The notes: generated from the sequence alone by a model not told the origin. Shown: positions 44,202 through 53,701, numbered from the stretch's first letter. The stretch: 64,000 nucleotides of DNA from Ancylobacter oerskovii (GCF_018390555.1 NZ_JAHBGB010000006.1:248001-312000); one strand, 5' to 3'. Program-made: numbers and translations.

Positions 44202-45830
44202 TCAGTTCCGGCGGGCGCGGATGTCGCGCATGATCTCGCGGGCGGCGTTGTAGCCGGGAATGCCGGAGACGCCGCCGCCCGGATGCATGGAGGAGCCGCA
44301 AATATAGAGGCCCTTCACCGGGGTGCGGTAATCGGCATAGCCGGAGACCGGCCGCTGGAAGAACAGCTGGTCGGTCGACAATTCGCCGTGGAAGATGTGG
44401 CCCTGCGGCAGGTTGACGATGTTCTCGATATCGGGAGCCACCAGAAGCTGCGCCTCGATGACGTCGTCGCGGAAGCCGGGGGCGTAGTCCTCGATGGTGT
44501 CGAACACCGTCTTGCGGAAATTCTCCTTCTCGGTCGCCCAGTCGCCGCCCTTCAGCGTGTAGGGCGCGTGGCCGCCGAACAGGTTGACCACATGCTTGCC
44601 CTCGGGCGCCAGCGTGGTGTCGACCATGGTCGGCACCACCGGGGTGATGAAGGGGCGCGACGAGTACCAGCCATGCTTGGCGTCGTCATAGGCGCGCTCG
44701 AGATAATCGATGTCGGGCGCGATGTGCATGTAGGTCGGGTAATCGAAATTGCCGAGCCCGCCCTCGCGGCGCACCCGGTCCAGTATGCGGTATTGCGGCG
44801 GGCGCTCGCAGGCGATGTTCATCTTGAAGGCGGTGGAGAAGGTGCGGTAGCCGCGGATTTCGCGCAGCACCTCCTCCGGCAGGTGCTGCTCGCCCACCAG
44901 ATCGAGATAGAGAATCTTGGCGCTGGCATTGGAAATGATCGTCTTCGCCACATAGGTCTCGCCCGTCGTCGTCAGCACCGACGTCGCACGTCCGCCCTGC
45001 ACGCGGACTTCCTTGATCGGCGCGCCGGTGACGATGTCGACGCCCTTCTCGCGTGCCGAGGCGGCCAATGCCTGGGTGATGGAGCCCATGCCGCCCTTGA
45101 TGAAGCCCCAGCCGCCGGCACCCTCATGCTCGCCCATGATGTGGTGCATGATGACATAGGCCGAGCCCGGCGATTTCGGCCCGACGAAGGTGCCGATGGA
45201 GGCGTAATAGGCCAGCACCGCCATGACGCGCTCATCGTCGAACCATTCGCGCAGGAAGTCGTAGGCGCTCATCGTCAGCATATCGACGATGCGGTACATC
45301 TTGCGGCCGATCTTGCGGTGGCGCCACAGCAGCGAGGCGCCGTCCTTGAAAGTGCGCCAGTCGCGCTTGGTCGGGTCGACCGGCGTCTCCCAGAGCAGCT
45401 TGCGCACGATGTTCGCCGCCTCGCTGAGATAGCGGTCGAACTCGGGGTAGATCTCCGCATCATGCTTGGAAAACCGCGCGAAGCTCGCCTGCGACTTGGC
45501 GACGTTGTCGGAGAACAGGATGTAATCCTCGCCATCGAGCGGCGAGACCATGTCCGAGCAGGGCAACACTTCGAGGCCGTGCTTCTTCAGCTCCAGTTCG
45601 CGGATGATGCGCGGGTGCAGCAGGCTCATGAGATAGGAGAAGATCGAGGCGCGGAAGCCGGGCGCGATCTCCTCCGTCACCGCCGCGCCGCCGACGACAT
45701 CGCGCCGTTCCAGCACCAGAACCTTCTGCCCGGCCTTTGCGAGGTAGTTCGCGCAGACGAGGCCGTTATGTCCGGCGCCTATGATGATGGCGTCATAGTT
45801 CTTGCCCACGGTGACGTCGGCGGCATGCAT
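44202..45830 (-). CDS. Phytoene-desaturase-like FAD/NAD(P)-dependent oxidoreductase
   Basis: 542 aa. N-terminal FAD site YDAIIIGAGHNGLVCANYLAKAG with LERRDVVGGAAVTEE, and the C-terminal GLYICGSSMHPGGGVSGIPGYNAA motif of the CrtI/retinol-saturase-like amine-oxidase superfamily. Proteins of this bacterial subgroup are common outside carotenoid clusters, and their substrates are mostly unknown. It ends the minus-strand oxygenase operon, so an oxidation of an intermediate is likely. ATG 45830 follows GAGGA. Confidence 0.85.
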   Translation of the reverse strand: MHAADVTVGKNYDAIIIGAGHNGLVCANYLAKAGQKVLVLERRDVVGGAAVTEEIAPGFRASIFSYLMSLLHPRIIRELELKKHGLEVLPCSDMVSPLDGEDYILFSDNVAKSQASFARFSKHDAEIYPEFDRYLSEAANIVRKLLWETPVDPTKRDWRTFKDGASLLWRHRKIGRKMYRIVDMLTMSAYDFLREWFDDERVMAVLAYYASIGTFVGPKSPGSAYVIMHHIMGEHEGAGGWGFIKGGMGSITQALAASAREKGVDIVTGAPIKEVRVQGGRATSVLTTTGETYVAKTIISNASAKILYLDLVGEQHLPEEVLREIRGYRTFSTAFKMNIACERPPQYRILDRVRREGGLGNFDYPTYMHIAPDIDYLERAYDDAKHGWYSSRPFITPVVPTMVDTTLAPEGKHVVNLFGGHAPYTLKGGDWATEKENFRKTVFDTIEDYAPGFRDDVIEAQLLVAPDIENIVNLPQGHIFHGELSTDQLFFQRPVSGYADYRTPVKGLYICGSSMHPGGGVSGIPGYNAAREIMRDIRARRN

Positions 45831-45876
45831 CGGATGATCCTCGACTGGGGTGATCGCTGCTGGGAGAACGGGCGGC

Positions 45877-46950
45877 CTATTCGGCCGCGACACCGCGTAG
45901 AGGCTCCTTCGGCTCCAGGCCCTCGCGCACCATGTCCTGGAAGGACTTCACCGCGTATTCGTATTTCGGCGACAGCGGGCCGCGCGTGTAGATGCCGGCC
46001 TCGAGGTTGCGCTGCACCCCGGTGATGATGTCGAGATCCTCGGTGACGATCTGCGCCGACCATGCCGCCGAGCGGCTGTTTTCCTCCGCCTTCTCCGGCG
46101 AGATGTCGGTGAAGAAATACCAGTTGATGTGCCGGATGCGCCCCGGGCCCAGCGGCTCGATGGTGGCGATCGACGAGCCCCAGTCGTAGAGGTTCAGCAT
46201 CAGGAAGGGGAAGCGGTAGAAATACAGGCCGCGCGTCAGCCCGCCGTCGCGCTTGGGCGCATGGAGATGAAAGAACTTCTCCTTGGCGTAGGTGTCGATC
46301 CGGTAGCTGTCGATATCCATGGATTCGCACAGGCCGGGATGCATCGTCCGGCAATGGTAGCATTCGAGATAGTTCTCGCCGTAGGTCTTCCAGTCGACGG
46401 CGCAGTCGCGATCCTTCGACGTGAAATAATGCTGCCGGTCGAGCGGATAGTCGGCGGCCATGTCGTGGATGGGACCGAGCCATTCCACGAGGCTCTCGCC
46501 ACCGCGCTCCAGCCGCAGGAAGATCAGGCCCCGCCATTCCTCGGCGTCGATCGCGTAGAGGCCCCAGGCCTGCGGATCGAAGGAGATGCCCTCGCCGAAA
46601 TCCACCGCCTTGTTGAGCCGGCCGGAGCGGGTGTAGCTCCAGCTGTGATAGGGACAGACGACGAGCTTGCCGCAATGCCCCTCCTCCTTCTCCAGGAGCT
46701 GGGCGCCGCGGTGCCGGCAGACATTGTGGAAGGCGCGCACCACGCCGTCATCGTCGCGGATGGCGAACACGGGATAACCGGCCACGGTGCCCGAGACATA
46801 ATCGCCCGGCGCCTTTAGCCGCTCCGACCAGGTGAACAGCATCCAGTTGCGGGCGAAGATCTCCTTGCGCTCGCGCTGGTAAAGCGCCGGATCGCAATAA
46901 TCGCGAGCCGGCAGCGTCCAGTCGAACGAGGCCTTGGTGGTGGCGTTCAT
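45877..46950 (-). CDS. Rieske non-haem iron oxygenase, alpha subunit
   Basis: 357 aa. Rieske ligands Cys78-x-His80 and Cys99-x2-His102 bind the [2Fe-2S] cluster. The catalytic iron site is in ENYLECYHCRTMHP (His199, His204). The family includes choline monooxygenase-, glycine-betaine-, stachydrine- and carnitine-type N-demethylases as well as ring hydroxylases. The spermidine-type importer upstream would suit a cationic amine or betaine. No reductase or ferredoxin gene is in the operon, so electrons must come from elsewhere. ATG 46950 follows GGGAG. Lies 46 bases upstream of the phytoene-desaturase-like gene. Confidence 0.88.
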   Translation of the reverse strand: MNATTKASFDWTLPARDYCDPALYQRERKEIFARNWMLFTWSERLKAPGDYVSGTVAGYPVFAIRDDDGVVRAFHNVCRHRGAQLLEKEEGHCGKLVVCPYHSWSYTRSGRLNKAVDFGEGISFDPQAWGLYAIDAEEWRGLIFLRLERGGESLVEWLGPIHDMAADYPLDRQHYFTSKDRDCAVDWKTYGENYLECYHCRTMHPGLCESMDIDSYRIDTYAKEKFFHLHAPKRDGGLTRGLYFYRFPFLMLNLYDWGSSIATIEPLGPGRIRHINWYFFTDISPEKAEENSRSAAWSAQIVTEDLDIITGVQRNLEAGIYTRGPLSPKYEYAVKSFQDMVREGLEPKEPLRGVAAE

Positions 46951-47006
46951 GGCGGCGCTCCCGAGTTTGCATCGGCCAGGCCCGCACGGGGCCAGCCGGC
47001 AGGATG

Positions 47007-47768
47007 TCAGTGGCGGTAGGAAGGATCGATCCCGTCCAGCAGGCGCAGATGGGCGGCCCATTCGAGCAGCAGGTCGCCGTCGTCGAAGTTCATCTGGTCA
47101 TATTGCGCGCCGACCCTCTCGCAGACCTCCGGCGGCGGCAGTACCACCTCGCGGCCCATGGACAGGGTGGCGACCTGCACCTCGCAGGCGCGCTCCAGAT
47201 AGAACATCAGGTTGAACGCCTCGGCCACGGTGCGCCCGACGGTGAGCAGGCCGTGATTACGCAGCAGCAGGCCGCATTTGGCGCCGAGGTCGGCGATGAT
47301 GCGCTCGCGCTCGTCGAGGTCGAGCGCGATGCCCTCATAGTCGTGGATGCCGAGCCGCCCGTAGAACTGCAGCGCGATCTGGTTGAGCGGCAGCAGCCCT
47401 TCCTTCAGCGAGGCCACCGCCATGCCGGCGCGGGTATGGGTGTGGATGACGCAGGCGGCGTCATGGCGGGACATGTGCACCGCGCTGTGGATGGTGAAGC
47501 CGGCCGGGTTCACCCGGTGCGGGCTGTCGCCGACCTTGTTGCCGTCGACATCGATCTTCACCAGCGAGGAGGCGGTGATCTCCTCCCAGCGATGGCCGTA
47601 GGGATTGATGAGGAACCGCCCCGGCTCGCCCGGCACCCGCACCGTGCAATGGGTGTAGATGAGGTCGGTCATCTTGAAATGCGCGAGCAGACGGTAGCAG
47701 GCGGCGAGCTCGACGCGCTGCTGCCATTCGGCGGGCGAGATGTCCGGGCGCAGGCTGGTGACGGTCAT
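47007..47768 (-). CDS. Class II aldolase/adducin family protein
   Basis: 253 aa. Zinc-site histidines in ACVIHTHTRAG and in LLRNHGLLTVG, with IYTHCTVRVPG and FLINPYGHRW at the start. The family includes fuculose-phosphate aldolase and several decarboxylases or dehydratases acting on non-phosphorylated acids. Within this operon it may cleave or rearrange an oxidised intermediate. ATG 47768 follows GAGAGGA. Confidence 0.87.
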   Translation of the reverse strand: MTVTSLRPDISPAEWQQRVELAACYRLLAHFKMTDLIYTHCTVRVPGEPGRFLINPYGHRWEEITASSLVKIDVDGNKVGDSPHRVNPAGFTIHSAVHMSRHDAACVIHTHTRAGMAVASLKEGLLPLNQIALQFYGRLGIHDYEGIALDLDERERIIADLGAKCGLLLRNHGLLTVGRTVAEAFNLMFYLERACEVQVATLSMGREVVLPPPEVCERVGAQYDQMNFDDGDLLLEWAAHLRLLDGIDPSYRH

Positions 47769-47784
47769 AAGTCGTATCCTCTCT

Positions 47785-48642
47785 TCAGACGGGATCGGCG
47801 ACCCGCAGCGCGGCCGCCTGCTGCCAGTCCTCCAGTGCCCAGCGGCGCAGCAGCAGCGCCTCCTCCCACCGATCCGACAGCTCCTCGCCATTGGCGTCGG
47901 TGATGGCGTAGTCGCGCGGGCCGAGCTCGCACAGGAAGACGCAGTCGGCCGCCGCGGGGTTGCGCGCCTGCCAGGATGCGAAGCCGCGCCGCCACCAGTC
48001 GCGGAACACCTCGATCCATGGCCGGTGCTGCGGGAAATGCAGCGGCAGCTGCACCTGGCAGCGATTGGCGACGCGACCCTGGAAGGAATCCGAGCGCTCC
48101 AGCAAGCGCGCGACATGAGCCTGATATTCGGCGCTGATCGGCAGCATCATCTCGCGGTCGACGACATAATGCGAGAGGTCGGCGGCGAGCCGCAGGTCGG
48201 GGATGGCGTCGAGCAGCAGCAGCGTCGCGAACATGTCGTTGGTGATGCAGTTGCGGTGCGTCTCGAACTGAAGCGGCACGCCCTCCTCGCGGCCGATCCG
48301 CATCCATGCCTCGATCACCGGCACCATCTCGGCCACCGACAGCGGCATCACCTGGCCGATGACGATGACGAAGGGCGAGCCGATGTCCTTGGCGAGATGC
48401 AGCGCCGGACGCAGTTCCTCGATCGAGCGCGGAAAGGCGGTGAGCAGCCCGGCGAGCCCGGTGCGGGCGAATTCCGGGACGGTTGCCCGCGCGGCCTCGA
48501 TGTCCATGGCGCCGAGGTCGATCGCCATGCCGTCGAAGCCGGCTGCCTTCACCCGTTCGAAGTGCTCGGCGACCGGCCGTTCCGGGATGCCGGGACGGCG
48601 CAGCTCGGTGGCCCAGAGCGATTGGTAGATCCTGAGCGACAT
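47785..48642 (-). CDS. TIM-barrel sugar-phosphate isomerase/epimerase-like protein
   Basis: 285 aa. The layout (ERVKAAGFDGMAIDLG, VIVIGQVMP, VPLQFETHRNCITND, LRLAADLSHYVV) is that of xylose-isomerase-like TIM barrels, with probable metal ligands Glu and His in FETHRN and Asp/His in DLSH. Members isomerise, epimerise or dehydrate small hydroxy acids. Only 2-3 bases separate it from the desaturase gene upstream. Confidence 0.82.
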   Translation of the reverse strand: MSLRIYQSLWATELRRPGIPERPVAEHFERVKAAGFDGMAIDLGAMDIEAARATVPEFARTGLAGLLTAFPRSIEELRPALHLAKDIGSPFVIVIGQVMPLSVAEMVPVIEAWMRIGREEGVPLQFETHRNCITNDMFATLLLLDAIPDLRLAADLSHYVVDREMMLPISAEYQAHVARLLERSDSFQGRVANRCQVQLPLHFPQHRPWIEVFRDWWRRGFASWQARNPAAADCVFLCELGPRDYAITDANGEELSDRWEEALLLRRWALEDWQQAAALRVADPV

Positions 48643-48645
48643 GGT

Positions 48646-49650
48646 TCAGGCCTGCTTCACGCGGCCCGGACGCGGGGCCACCGGTTCGAGATCGGTATCG
48701 TCCATGATCCAGATCTTGTCGTCGGGGTAATCCGCCTCGGTGCGCCCGTTCCAGAATGCCTTGATCACCGCCAGCTGGAAGCCGAGATAGGTCATCGAAT
48801 GCGGCTTGCGCCCCTTCTCGACGAAGATGGTGCGGTGCAGGTCGGGCAGCCGGTGGAACGGCACGGCGGGAAAGGCGTGGTGGGCGGTGTGGAACTGCAT
48901 GTTCCAGCACATCCACCGCATGATCGCGTTGGTGCGGGTGGTGCGGGTATTCTCGCTGATCTGGTCGACATGCGGCAGGCCGAGATGCTCGATGGTGTTC
49001 TGCAACTGGTGCACCGGCTTCATCACCAGCATCGGCAGCAGCCAGAGCTTCACCGCGATCCAGCTGCCCGCGAGCACCGAAAGCGCGGCGATGAGCGCGT
49101 AGCCGGCGAGGTGCCAGCGTGCCTCGCGGATCACCCTGGGGTGCTGGTCGGCGGGGATGTAGGTCTCGCTGACGATGCCCAGCGAGAAGCGGATGACACG
49201 GCGGATGCGCGTGTACCAATAGGTCGGGCCGAGCACCCACAGCAGGTAGGAGAGCATGGAGTAGCGCTCGCGGCCCAGCTCGCCGTCGCCTTCCCAATCC
49301 TGCGTGTAACGGTGATGGGCGAAGTGCTGGATCTGGTCGAAGTCGCGCGGGTAGATCAGCACGAAGCCGAACAGCCGGCCGAAGATCTCGTTGAGCTTCT
49401 TGGTCCTGAAGACCGTCGAGTGGCTCATCTCGTGCTGGCCGGCATAGAGGAAATTGATGAGCACGCCGTGGGCGATGAAGAACGGCACCGCCCACCAGCC
49501 GCCCCAGAAATACCAGAGTCCCGCGCCGGTGATCGCCAGCGCGCCGAGATGGCTGCCGAGCTGGACGAAGCCCGACACGTCCGATTTCACGCTCAGCTCC
49601 TTGAGCCGCACCGGGCTGATCATGTCCTTGCGGCCGAAAACCTCATCCAT
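48646..49650 (-). CDS. Membrane diiron fatty-acid-desaturase-family oxygenase
   Basis: 334 aa, about four membrane helices. Three histidine boxes hold the diiron centre: HEMSH (73-77), HFAHH (109-113) and HTAHH (254-258), plus IEHLGLPH near 220. The family includes desaturases and hydroxylases for fatty acids, alkanes, carotenoids and small metabolites. Its place between a transporter and catabolic enzymes suggests a hydroxylation or desaturation of the imported compound rather than membrane lipid synthesis. One base separates it from the permease stop. Confidence 0.87.
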   Translation of the reverse strand: MDEVFGRKDMISPVRLKELSVKSDVSGFVQLGSHLGALAITGAGLWYFWGGWWAVPFFIAHGVLINFLYAGQHEMSHSTVFRTKKLNEIFGRLFGFVLIYPRDFDQIQHFAHHRYTQDWEGDGELGRERYSMLSYLLWVLGPTYWYTRIRRVIRFSLGIVSETYIPADQHPRVIREARWHLAGYALIAALSVLAGSWIAVKLWLLPMLVMKPVHQLQNTIEHLGLPHVDQISENTRTTRTNAIMRWMCWNMQFHTAHHAFPAVPFHRLPDLHRTIFVEKGRKPHSMTYLGFQLAVIKAFWNGRTEADYPDDKIWIMDDTDLEPVAPRPGRVKQA

Positions 49651-49651
49651 C

Positions 49652-50464
49652 TCATTCCTCCTCGAATTCGGGGCGACGCTGGAGCGCCATGCGGAGCAGC
49701 AGGATCAGCGTGGTGACGACGATGAGCACCACGGATATGGCGGCGATCGCCGGGTCCACATTGTCGCGCAGCCCCATCCACATCAGGCGCGGCAGGGTGA
49801 TCGCGTCGACGCTGGTGATGAACAGCGTGACGCCGATCTCTTCCCAGGACAGGACGAAGACCAGCAGGGCGGCGGTGGCCACGCCGAAGCCGATATTGGG
49901 CAGGATGACGTGGACGATGCGCTGCATGACGGTGGCGCCGAGCCCGCGCGCGGCGAGGTCGATGCGCCGGTCCACCTGCGCCAGCGCGACCAGCACCATC
50001 ACCACCGCGAAGGGCACGGTCATCACGATATGCGCCACGGTGACGCCGACGACGCTGTCGAAGCCGACGGCCTGCGAGAGCTGCGACAGGCCGGTCAGCA
50101 GGAAATACAGCGTCATCGCCGAGACCACCGGCGGCACGATCATCGGCAGCAGCACGAAGCCGACCAGCAGCTGCGAGAAGCGCGGCTGCAGCATCCAGAT
50201 GCCCAGCGCGAAGCTGGTGGCGAGCGTCGTCGAGACGAGGCTGGTGAGGAGGCCGATCTTGGTGCTGAGCACAATGGCACTCAGCCAGTCGGGATCCTCG
50301 ATCAGCTGCCGGTAATGGGTGAGCGAGAGGCTGCCCTGCGGCATGGAGAGCATACGGCCAGGCGTGAAGGAGATCGGCACCACGGCCAGCAGCGGCAGCA
50401 GCAGGAAGAGGCCGACCAGCAGGGCAAGGGCAAGAGCGAGCGGACCGGGGCGCTGGATCTTCAT
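49652..50464 (-). CDS. Spermidine/putrescine-type ABC permease (PotC-like)
   Basis: 270 aa, six helices. The EAA coupling loop reads LAARGLGATVMQRIVHVILPNI. The N-terminal loop has FTPGRMLSMPQGSLSLTHYRQLIEDPDWL, typical of PotC/YdcV relatives. ATG overlaps the stop of the partner permease. The substrate may be a polyamine, a betaine-like or another organic cation. Confidence 0.92.
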   Translation of the reverse strand: MKIQRPGPLALALALLVGLFLLLPLLAVVPISFTPGRMLSMPQGSLSLTHYRQLIEDPDWLSAIVLSTKIGLLTSLVSTTLATSFALGIWMLQPRFSQLLVGFVLLPMIVPPVVSAMTLYFLLTGLSQLSQAVGFDSVVGVTVAHIVMTVPFAVVMVLVALAQVDRRIDLAARGLGATVMQRIVHVILPNIGFGVATAALLVFVLSWEEIGVTLFITSVDAITLPRLMWMGLRDNVDPAIAAISVVLIVVTTLILLLRMALQRRPEFEEE

Positions 50465-51306
50465 TTCCCGCTCCCTGTCAGCGCGAGGGCGGCGAAGCGC
50501 GACAGCAGGGCCATCAGCGCCGCGACGATGAGGACCAGGGCGACGCTGATCGCCGCCCCCAGCCCCCAGTCCGGGCTCTGGAACATTCTGAGATAGACGA
50601 GTTCCGCCACCATGATGGAGCGCCCGCCACCGAGAATGGCCGGGGTGACGAAGAAGCCGAGGCTGAACACGAAGACGATCAGCGTCGCGCCGATGACACC
50701 GGGCAACGTCAGCGGCAGGAACACAGACCAGAAGATGCGTAGGCGCGAGGCGCCCATGCCGCGCGCAGCGAGCAGCACGCGCTCGTCCACCGCGCGCATC
50801 GCCGAGGCCAGCGGTAGCACCGCGAAGGGGATGAGCACATGCACCATGCCGGCGATCACGCTCGGCTCGTTGCGCACCAGCGCCAGCGGGCTGTCGATGA
50901 GGCCGAGCGCCTGCATCCAGCTGTTGAACAGGCCCCGATTGGACAACAGCGCCAGCCAGCCGAAGGCACGGGTCAGCAGCGAGATCCAGAACGGCACGAA
51001 GATGCAGATCTCGAGGATGCGCCGCTGCAGGCGCGAGCCGCGCACCCAGACATAGGTGATGGCATAGGCGGCGGCGACCGCGACGACGGTGACGACGAGG
51101 CAGATGCGGAAGGTGCGCAGGAACACCGAAAGCACCAGCGGATCGCCGACGAGGCGCTGATACTGGCCGGTACCGAGTTCCGGCAGCGTGACGCTCCACA
51201 GCGCGACGCCGAGGAACGGCAGGGCATAGGCGCACGCCAGGAACAGCACCAAAGGTGCCGTCAGGGCGAGAGCGGGCCAGAGTGCCGAGCGATTGCGCAT
51301 CATCAT
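50461..51306 (-). CDS. Spermidine/putrescine-type ABC permease (PotB-like)
   Basis: 281 aa, six helices. EAA loop LAARGMGASRLRIFWSVFLPLTLPGVI and a cytoplasmic start MMMRNRS. Pairs with the following permease. Three consecutive ATG codons (51306-51298) could serve as start. A 178-base spacer with hairpins separates it from the binding-protein gene. Confidence 0.92.
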   Translation of the reverse strand: MMMRNRSALWPALALTAPLVLFLACAYALPFLGVALWSVTLPELGTGQYQRLVGDPLVLSVFLRTFRICLVVTVVAVAAAYAITYVWVRGSRLQRRILEICIFVPFWISLLTRAFGWLALLSNRGLFNSWMQALGLIDSPLALVRNEPSVIAGMVHVLIPFAVLPLASAMRAVDERVLLAARGMGASRLRIFWSVFLPLTLPGVIGATLIVFVFSLGFFVTPAILGGGRSIMVAELVYLRMFQSPDWGLGAAISVALVLIVAALMALLSRFAALALTGSGK

Positions 51307-51345
51307 GCCGGTTCGGGTACAGGTTCGGGTGGTCGGTGCTGTGTT

Positions 51346-51434
51346 CCCGCTCCTGAACTGGGAGCGGGCACTTGCTGTTGCCTCCCCACCGGGGAGGGCT
51401 CCTTGCTAATCCCTCTCCCCGTTGGGGAGAGGGA
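51346..51434. repeat. Array of palindromic hairpins between binding-protein and permease genes
   Basis: Three perfect stems in 90 bases: CCCGCTCC/GGAGCGGG (51346-51368, 7-base loop), CCTCCCC/GGGGAGG (51381-51397, loop ACC) and an 11-base-pair stem TCCCTCTCCCC/GGGGAGAGGGA (51410-51434, loop GTT). A fourth, decayed inverted copy seems present to about 51475. No T run follows on the minus strand. Such structures often protect the mRNA of an upstream binding protein. Confidence 0.8.
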
Positions 51435-51484
51435 GAAAAAGACGGCCCTCCCTCAACGGGGAAGAGAGACCCTCCGCCACGCCG

Positions 51485-52600
51485 CTACGCCGAGATCACC
51501 TTGGTGAACTCGTCGAGCGCCGCGCCGTAATTGTCGGCGTACCAGGGCATGTCGAGCGCGACCTGGCTCTTCATATTGGCCGGATCGACCGGGTTGTAGC
51601 GCTTCTGGTCGGCCGGGATGAGCGCATCGGTGGCCGGATTGGCCGGCCCCTGACCGAGCATCTCGAACATGACCAGCTGACGCTCGGGCACCGAGGTCGA
51701 GGCGATGAACTTCATCGCGTTCTCCTTGCCGCCGGGATTGTTCTTGATCACCGCCAGCGCGCCGGGCGAGAGCAGGCCCTGGTTCCAGGTGAACTTCACC
51801 TGCCCGCCGGAATCCTTCTCGATCAGCGAGGCGCGGGTCGACCAGATCAGCCCCATCGCGGCGTCGCCGCCCAGCATGAGCTGCTGGCTCTCGGCGCCGC
51901 CGCCCCAATAGGCGGCGACATCGGGCTTCAGCGCCGCGATCTTCTCATGGGCGCGCTTGAGATCGAGCGGGTACAGCTTGTCGGGCGCCACGCCGTCCGC
52001 CAGCAGCGCCGCCTCCCACATGCCGGCGCCCCATTTGTACATGGTGCGCTTGCCTGGATATTTCTTCACGTCGAAGAAATCGGCCATGCTGGTCGGCGGG
52101 TTGGCGCCGAACTTCTGCGCGTCATAGGCGATGACGTAGGAGAAGAAATAGGTCGAGGCGGCGTATTCCCAGTCGAAGCCCGGCCGCATCTTCGACTTGT
52201 CGACGACCTTGTAGTCGATCGGCTCGATCATGCCCTGCTTGCCCAGCGAGATCGCCGAGAACGGATCGGCGTCGACGAGGTCCCAGGTCGGCTTGCCGCT
52301 CTTGAACTGCGCCGCGATGGCGCCCTCGGTCGGGCCGGTGCCGTCCTCCTTGACGACGATGCCGGTCTCCTTCTCGAAGGGCTGGCCATAGGCCTTGTCA
52401 TAGGCCTTCAGCGCATCGCCGCCCCAATTGACGAGGACGAGCTGGCGCACCTGCGCCAGCGCCTCGGGCGAGCGCATGAGCAGCGGCGCGCCGCCGAAGA
52501 CCAGCGCGGCGAGCTGGGCGAAGCGGCGGCGACTGATTTCGCCCCGGGCCGCCCTGGCCGCGAGGATGTCGAGGCAGTCTTTCTGGAATGCATCGTTCAC
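51485..52600 (-). CDS. ABC transporter substrate-binding protein, spermidine/putrescine type, Tat-exported
   Basis: 371 aa. Twin-arginine motif SRRRFAQLAAL near residues 23-33 and a hydrophobic stretch show Tat export. The mature part follows SBP family 1 PotD-like proteins: LVLVNWGGDALKAYDKAYGQPFEKETGI, WDLVDADPFSAISLGKQGMIEPID, TSMADFFDVKKYPGKR. It binds the ligand for the two permeases downstream. Ligand unknown; acidic and aromatic residues would be needed for a polyamine, and I cannot judge these without a model. Confidence 0.92.
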   Translation of the reverse strand: MNDAFQKDCLDILAARAARGEISRRRFAQLAALVFGGAPLLMRSPEALAQVRQLVLVNWGGDALKAYDKAYGQPFEKETGIVVKEDGTGPTEGAIAAQFKSGKPTWDLVDADPFSAISLGKQGMIEPIDYKVVDKSKMRPGFDWEYAASTYFFSYVIAYDAQKFGANPPTSMADFFDVKKYPGKRTMYKWGAGMWEAALLADGVAPDKLYPLDLKRAHEKIAALKPDVAAYWGGGAESQQLMLGGDAAMGLIWSTRASLIEKDSGGQVKFTWNQGLLSPGALAVIKNNPGGKENAMKFIASTSVPERQLVMFEMLGQGPANPATDALIPADQKRYNPVDPANMKSQVALDMPWYADNYGAALDEFTKVISA

Positions 52601-52618
52601 GGCGTGCTCCTGCTGTTT

Positions 52619-53701
52619 TCAGCTTTGCTCTGGAAGAAGGAAGCCATTGTCGAAGGACCATGTGACCCACACGTCCGGGCCGCGGGCGAGGACGCGGCCG
52701 GCGACCTCGCTGGGCAGCGTCACGGTCAGCGGCGTGCCGCTGCGCGTGGCGAAGGCGAGGCGCATGGCCGCGCCGAGATAAGTGGTATTGGCCAGCCGCG
52801 CCGCGACGCCGTTGCCCTCCGACGGCGGTTCCGCGCTGACCGACATGTGCTCCGGCCGCACCGCCAGCATGGCGCGGCCGCCGACATGCTCGTGCCGCGG
52901 GGCCCGCAGCCGCATGCCCTCGAACAGGCCGCTGGTTCCGAGCGAGCAATGGCCGACCTCGGCCACCGGCAGCAGATTGATCTCGCCGAGGAACTCCGCG
53001 ACGAAACGGCTCTGCGGCCGCTCGTAGATGTCGCGCGGGGCGCCGGCCTGCAGCAGCCGCCCATTGTTGAAGATGGCAATGCGCGAGGACAGCGACAGCG
53101 CCTCGCTCTGGTCGTGGGTGACGAAGACGAAGGTGGTGCCGAACTCGCCGTGCAGGCGCGCCACCTCCTCCTGCATCCGTCCGCGCAAATGCTTGTCGAG
53201 CGCCGAGAACGGTTCGTCGAGCAGCAGTACCGGAGGCTCGAACACCAAAGCGCGGGCCAGCGCCACGCGCTGCTGCTGGCCACCGGACAGCATGGCCGGC
53301 CGCTTCTTCTCGTGCCCGACCAGCCCGACGCGCGCGATGATCGCGTCGACCCGGCGGGCGATCTCCTCGCGCCCCACGCCGCGCACCTGCAGCGGGAAGG
53401 CGATGTTCTGGGCGACGCTCTTGTGGGGAAACAGCGCATAGCCCTGGAAGACCATGCCGAAGGAGCGATCCTCGGCGCGGCTGTTGGTGATGTCGATCCC
53501 GTCGCTGAGCAACCGGCCGGTGCTCGCCGCCTGGAAGCCGGCCAGCAGCATGAGGAAGGTGGTCTTTCCCGAGCCGGATGGCCCGAGCAACGTCAGGAAC
53601 TCGCCGGGCGCGATGTCGAGCGAGATGTCCCTCAGCGCCTCGAAATGGCCGAAGGACTTCCCGATCCCGATCGCCTGTATCCCGACCGCCCGCGTGGTCA
53701 C
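52619..53701 (-). CDS. Spermidine/putrescine-type ABC ATPase (PotA-like)
   Basis: 360 aa. Walker A GPSGSGKT at about 39-46, signature LSGGQQQRVALARAL, Walker B LLLDEPFSALDK, H-loop VTHDQSEA, and a C-terminal TOBE domain (about 280-355). GTG 53701 is the only start that keeps the N-terminal strand; the ribosome site is weak. First structural gene of the operon, 133 bases after the LysR gene. Confidence 0.92.
   Translation of the reverse strand: MTTRAVGIQAIGIGKSFGHFEALRDISLDIAPGEFLTLLGPSGSGKTTFLMLLAGFQAASTGRLLSDGIDITNSRAEDRSFGMVFQGYALFPHKSVAQNIAFPLQVRGVGREEIARRVDAIIARVGLVGHEKKRPAMLSGGQQQRVALARALVFEPPVLLLDEPFSALDKHLRGRMQEEVARLHGEFGTTFVFVTHDQSEALSLSSRIAIFNNGRLLQAGAPRDIYERPQSRFVAEFLGEINLLPVAEVGHCSLGTSGLFEGMRLRAPRHEHVGGRAMLAVRPEHMSVSAEPPSEGNGVAARLANTTYLGAAMRLAFATRSGTPLTVTLPSEVAGRVLARGPDVWVTWSFDNGFLLPEQS

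Noticed and set aside
44202-45830. Carotenoid biosynthesis gene crtI
   Set aside because: No crtB, crtE or other carotenoid gene is nearby, and the operon is a transporter-oxygenase catabolic type. Only family-level similarity is supported.
51346-51475. CRISPR array or intrinsic terminator
   Set aside because: The units are palindromes of differing sequence without spacers of constant length, and no T run follows on the transcribed strand.
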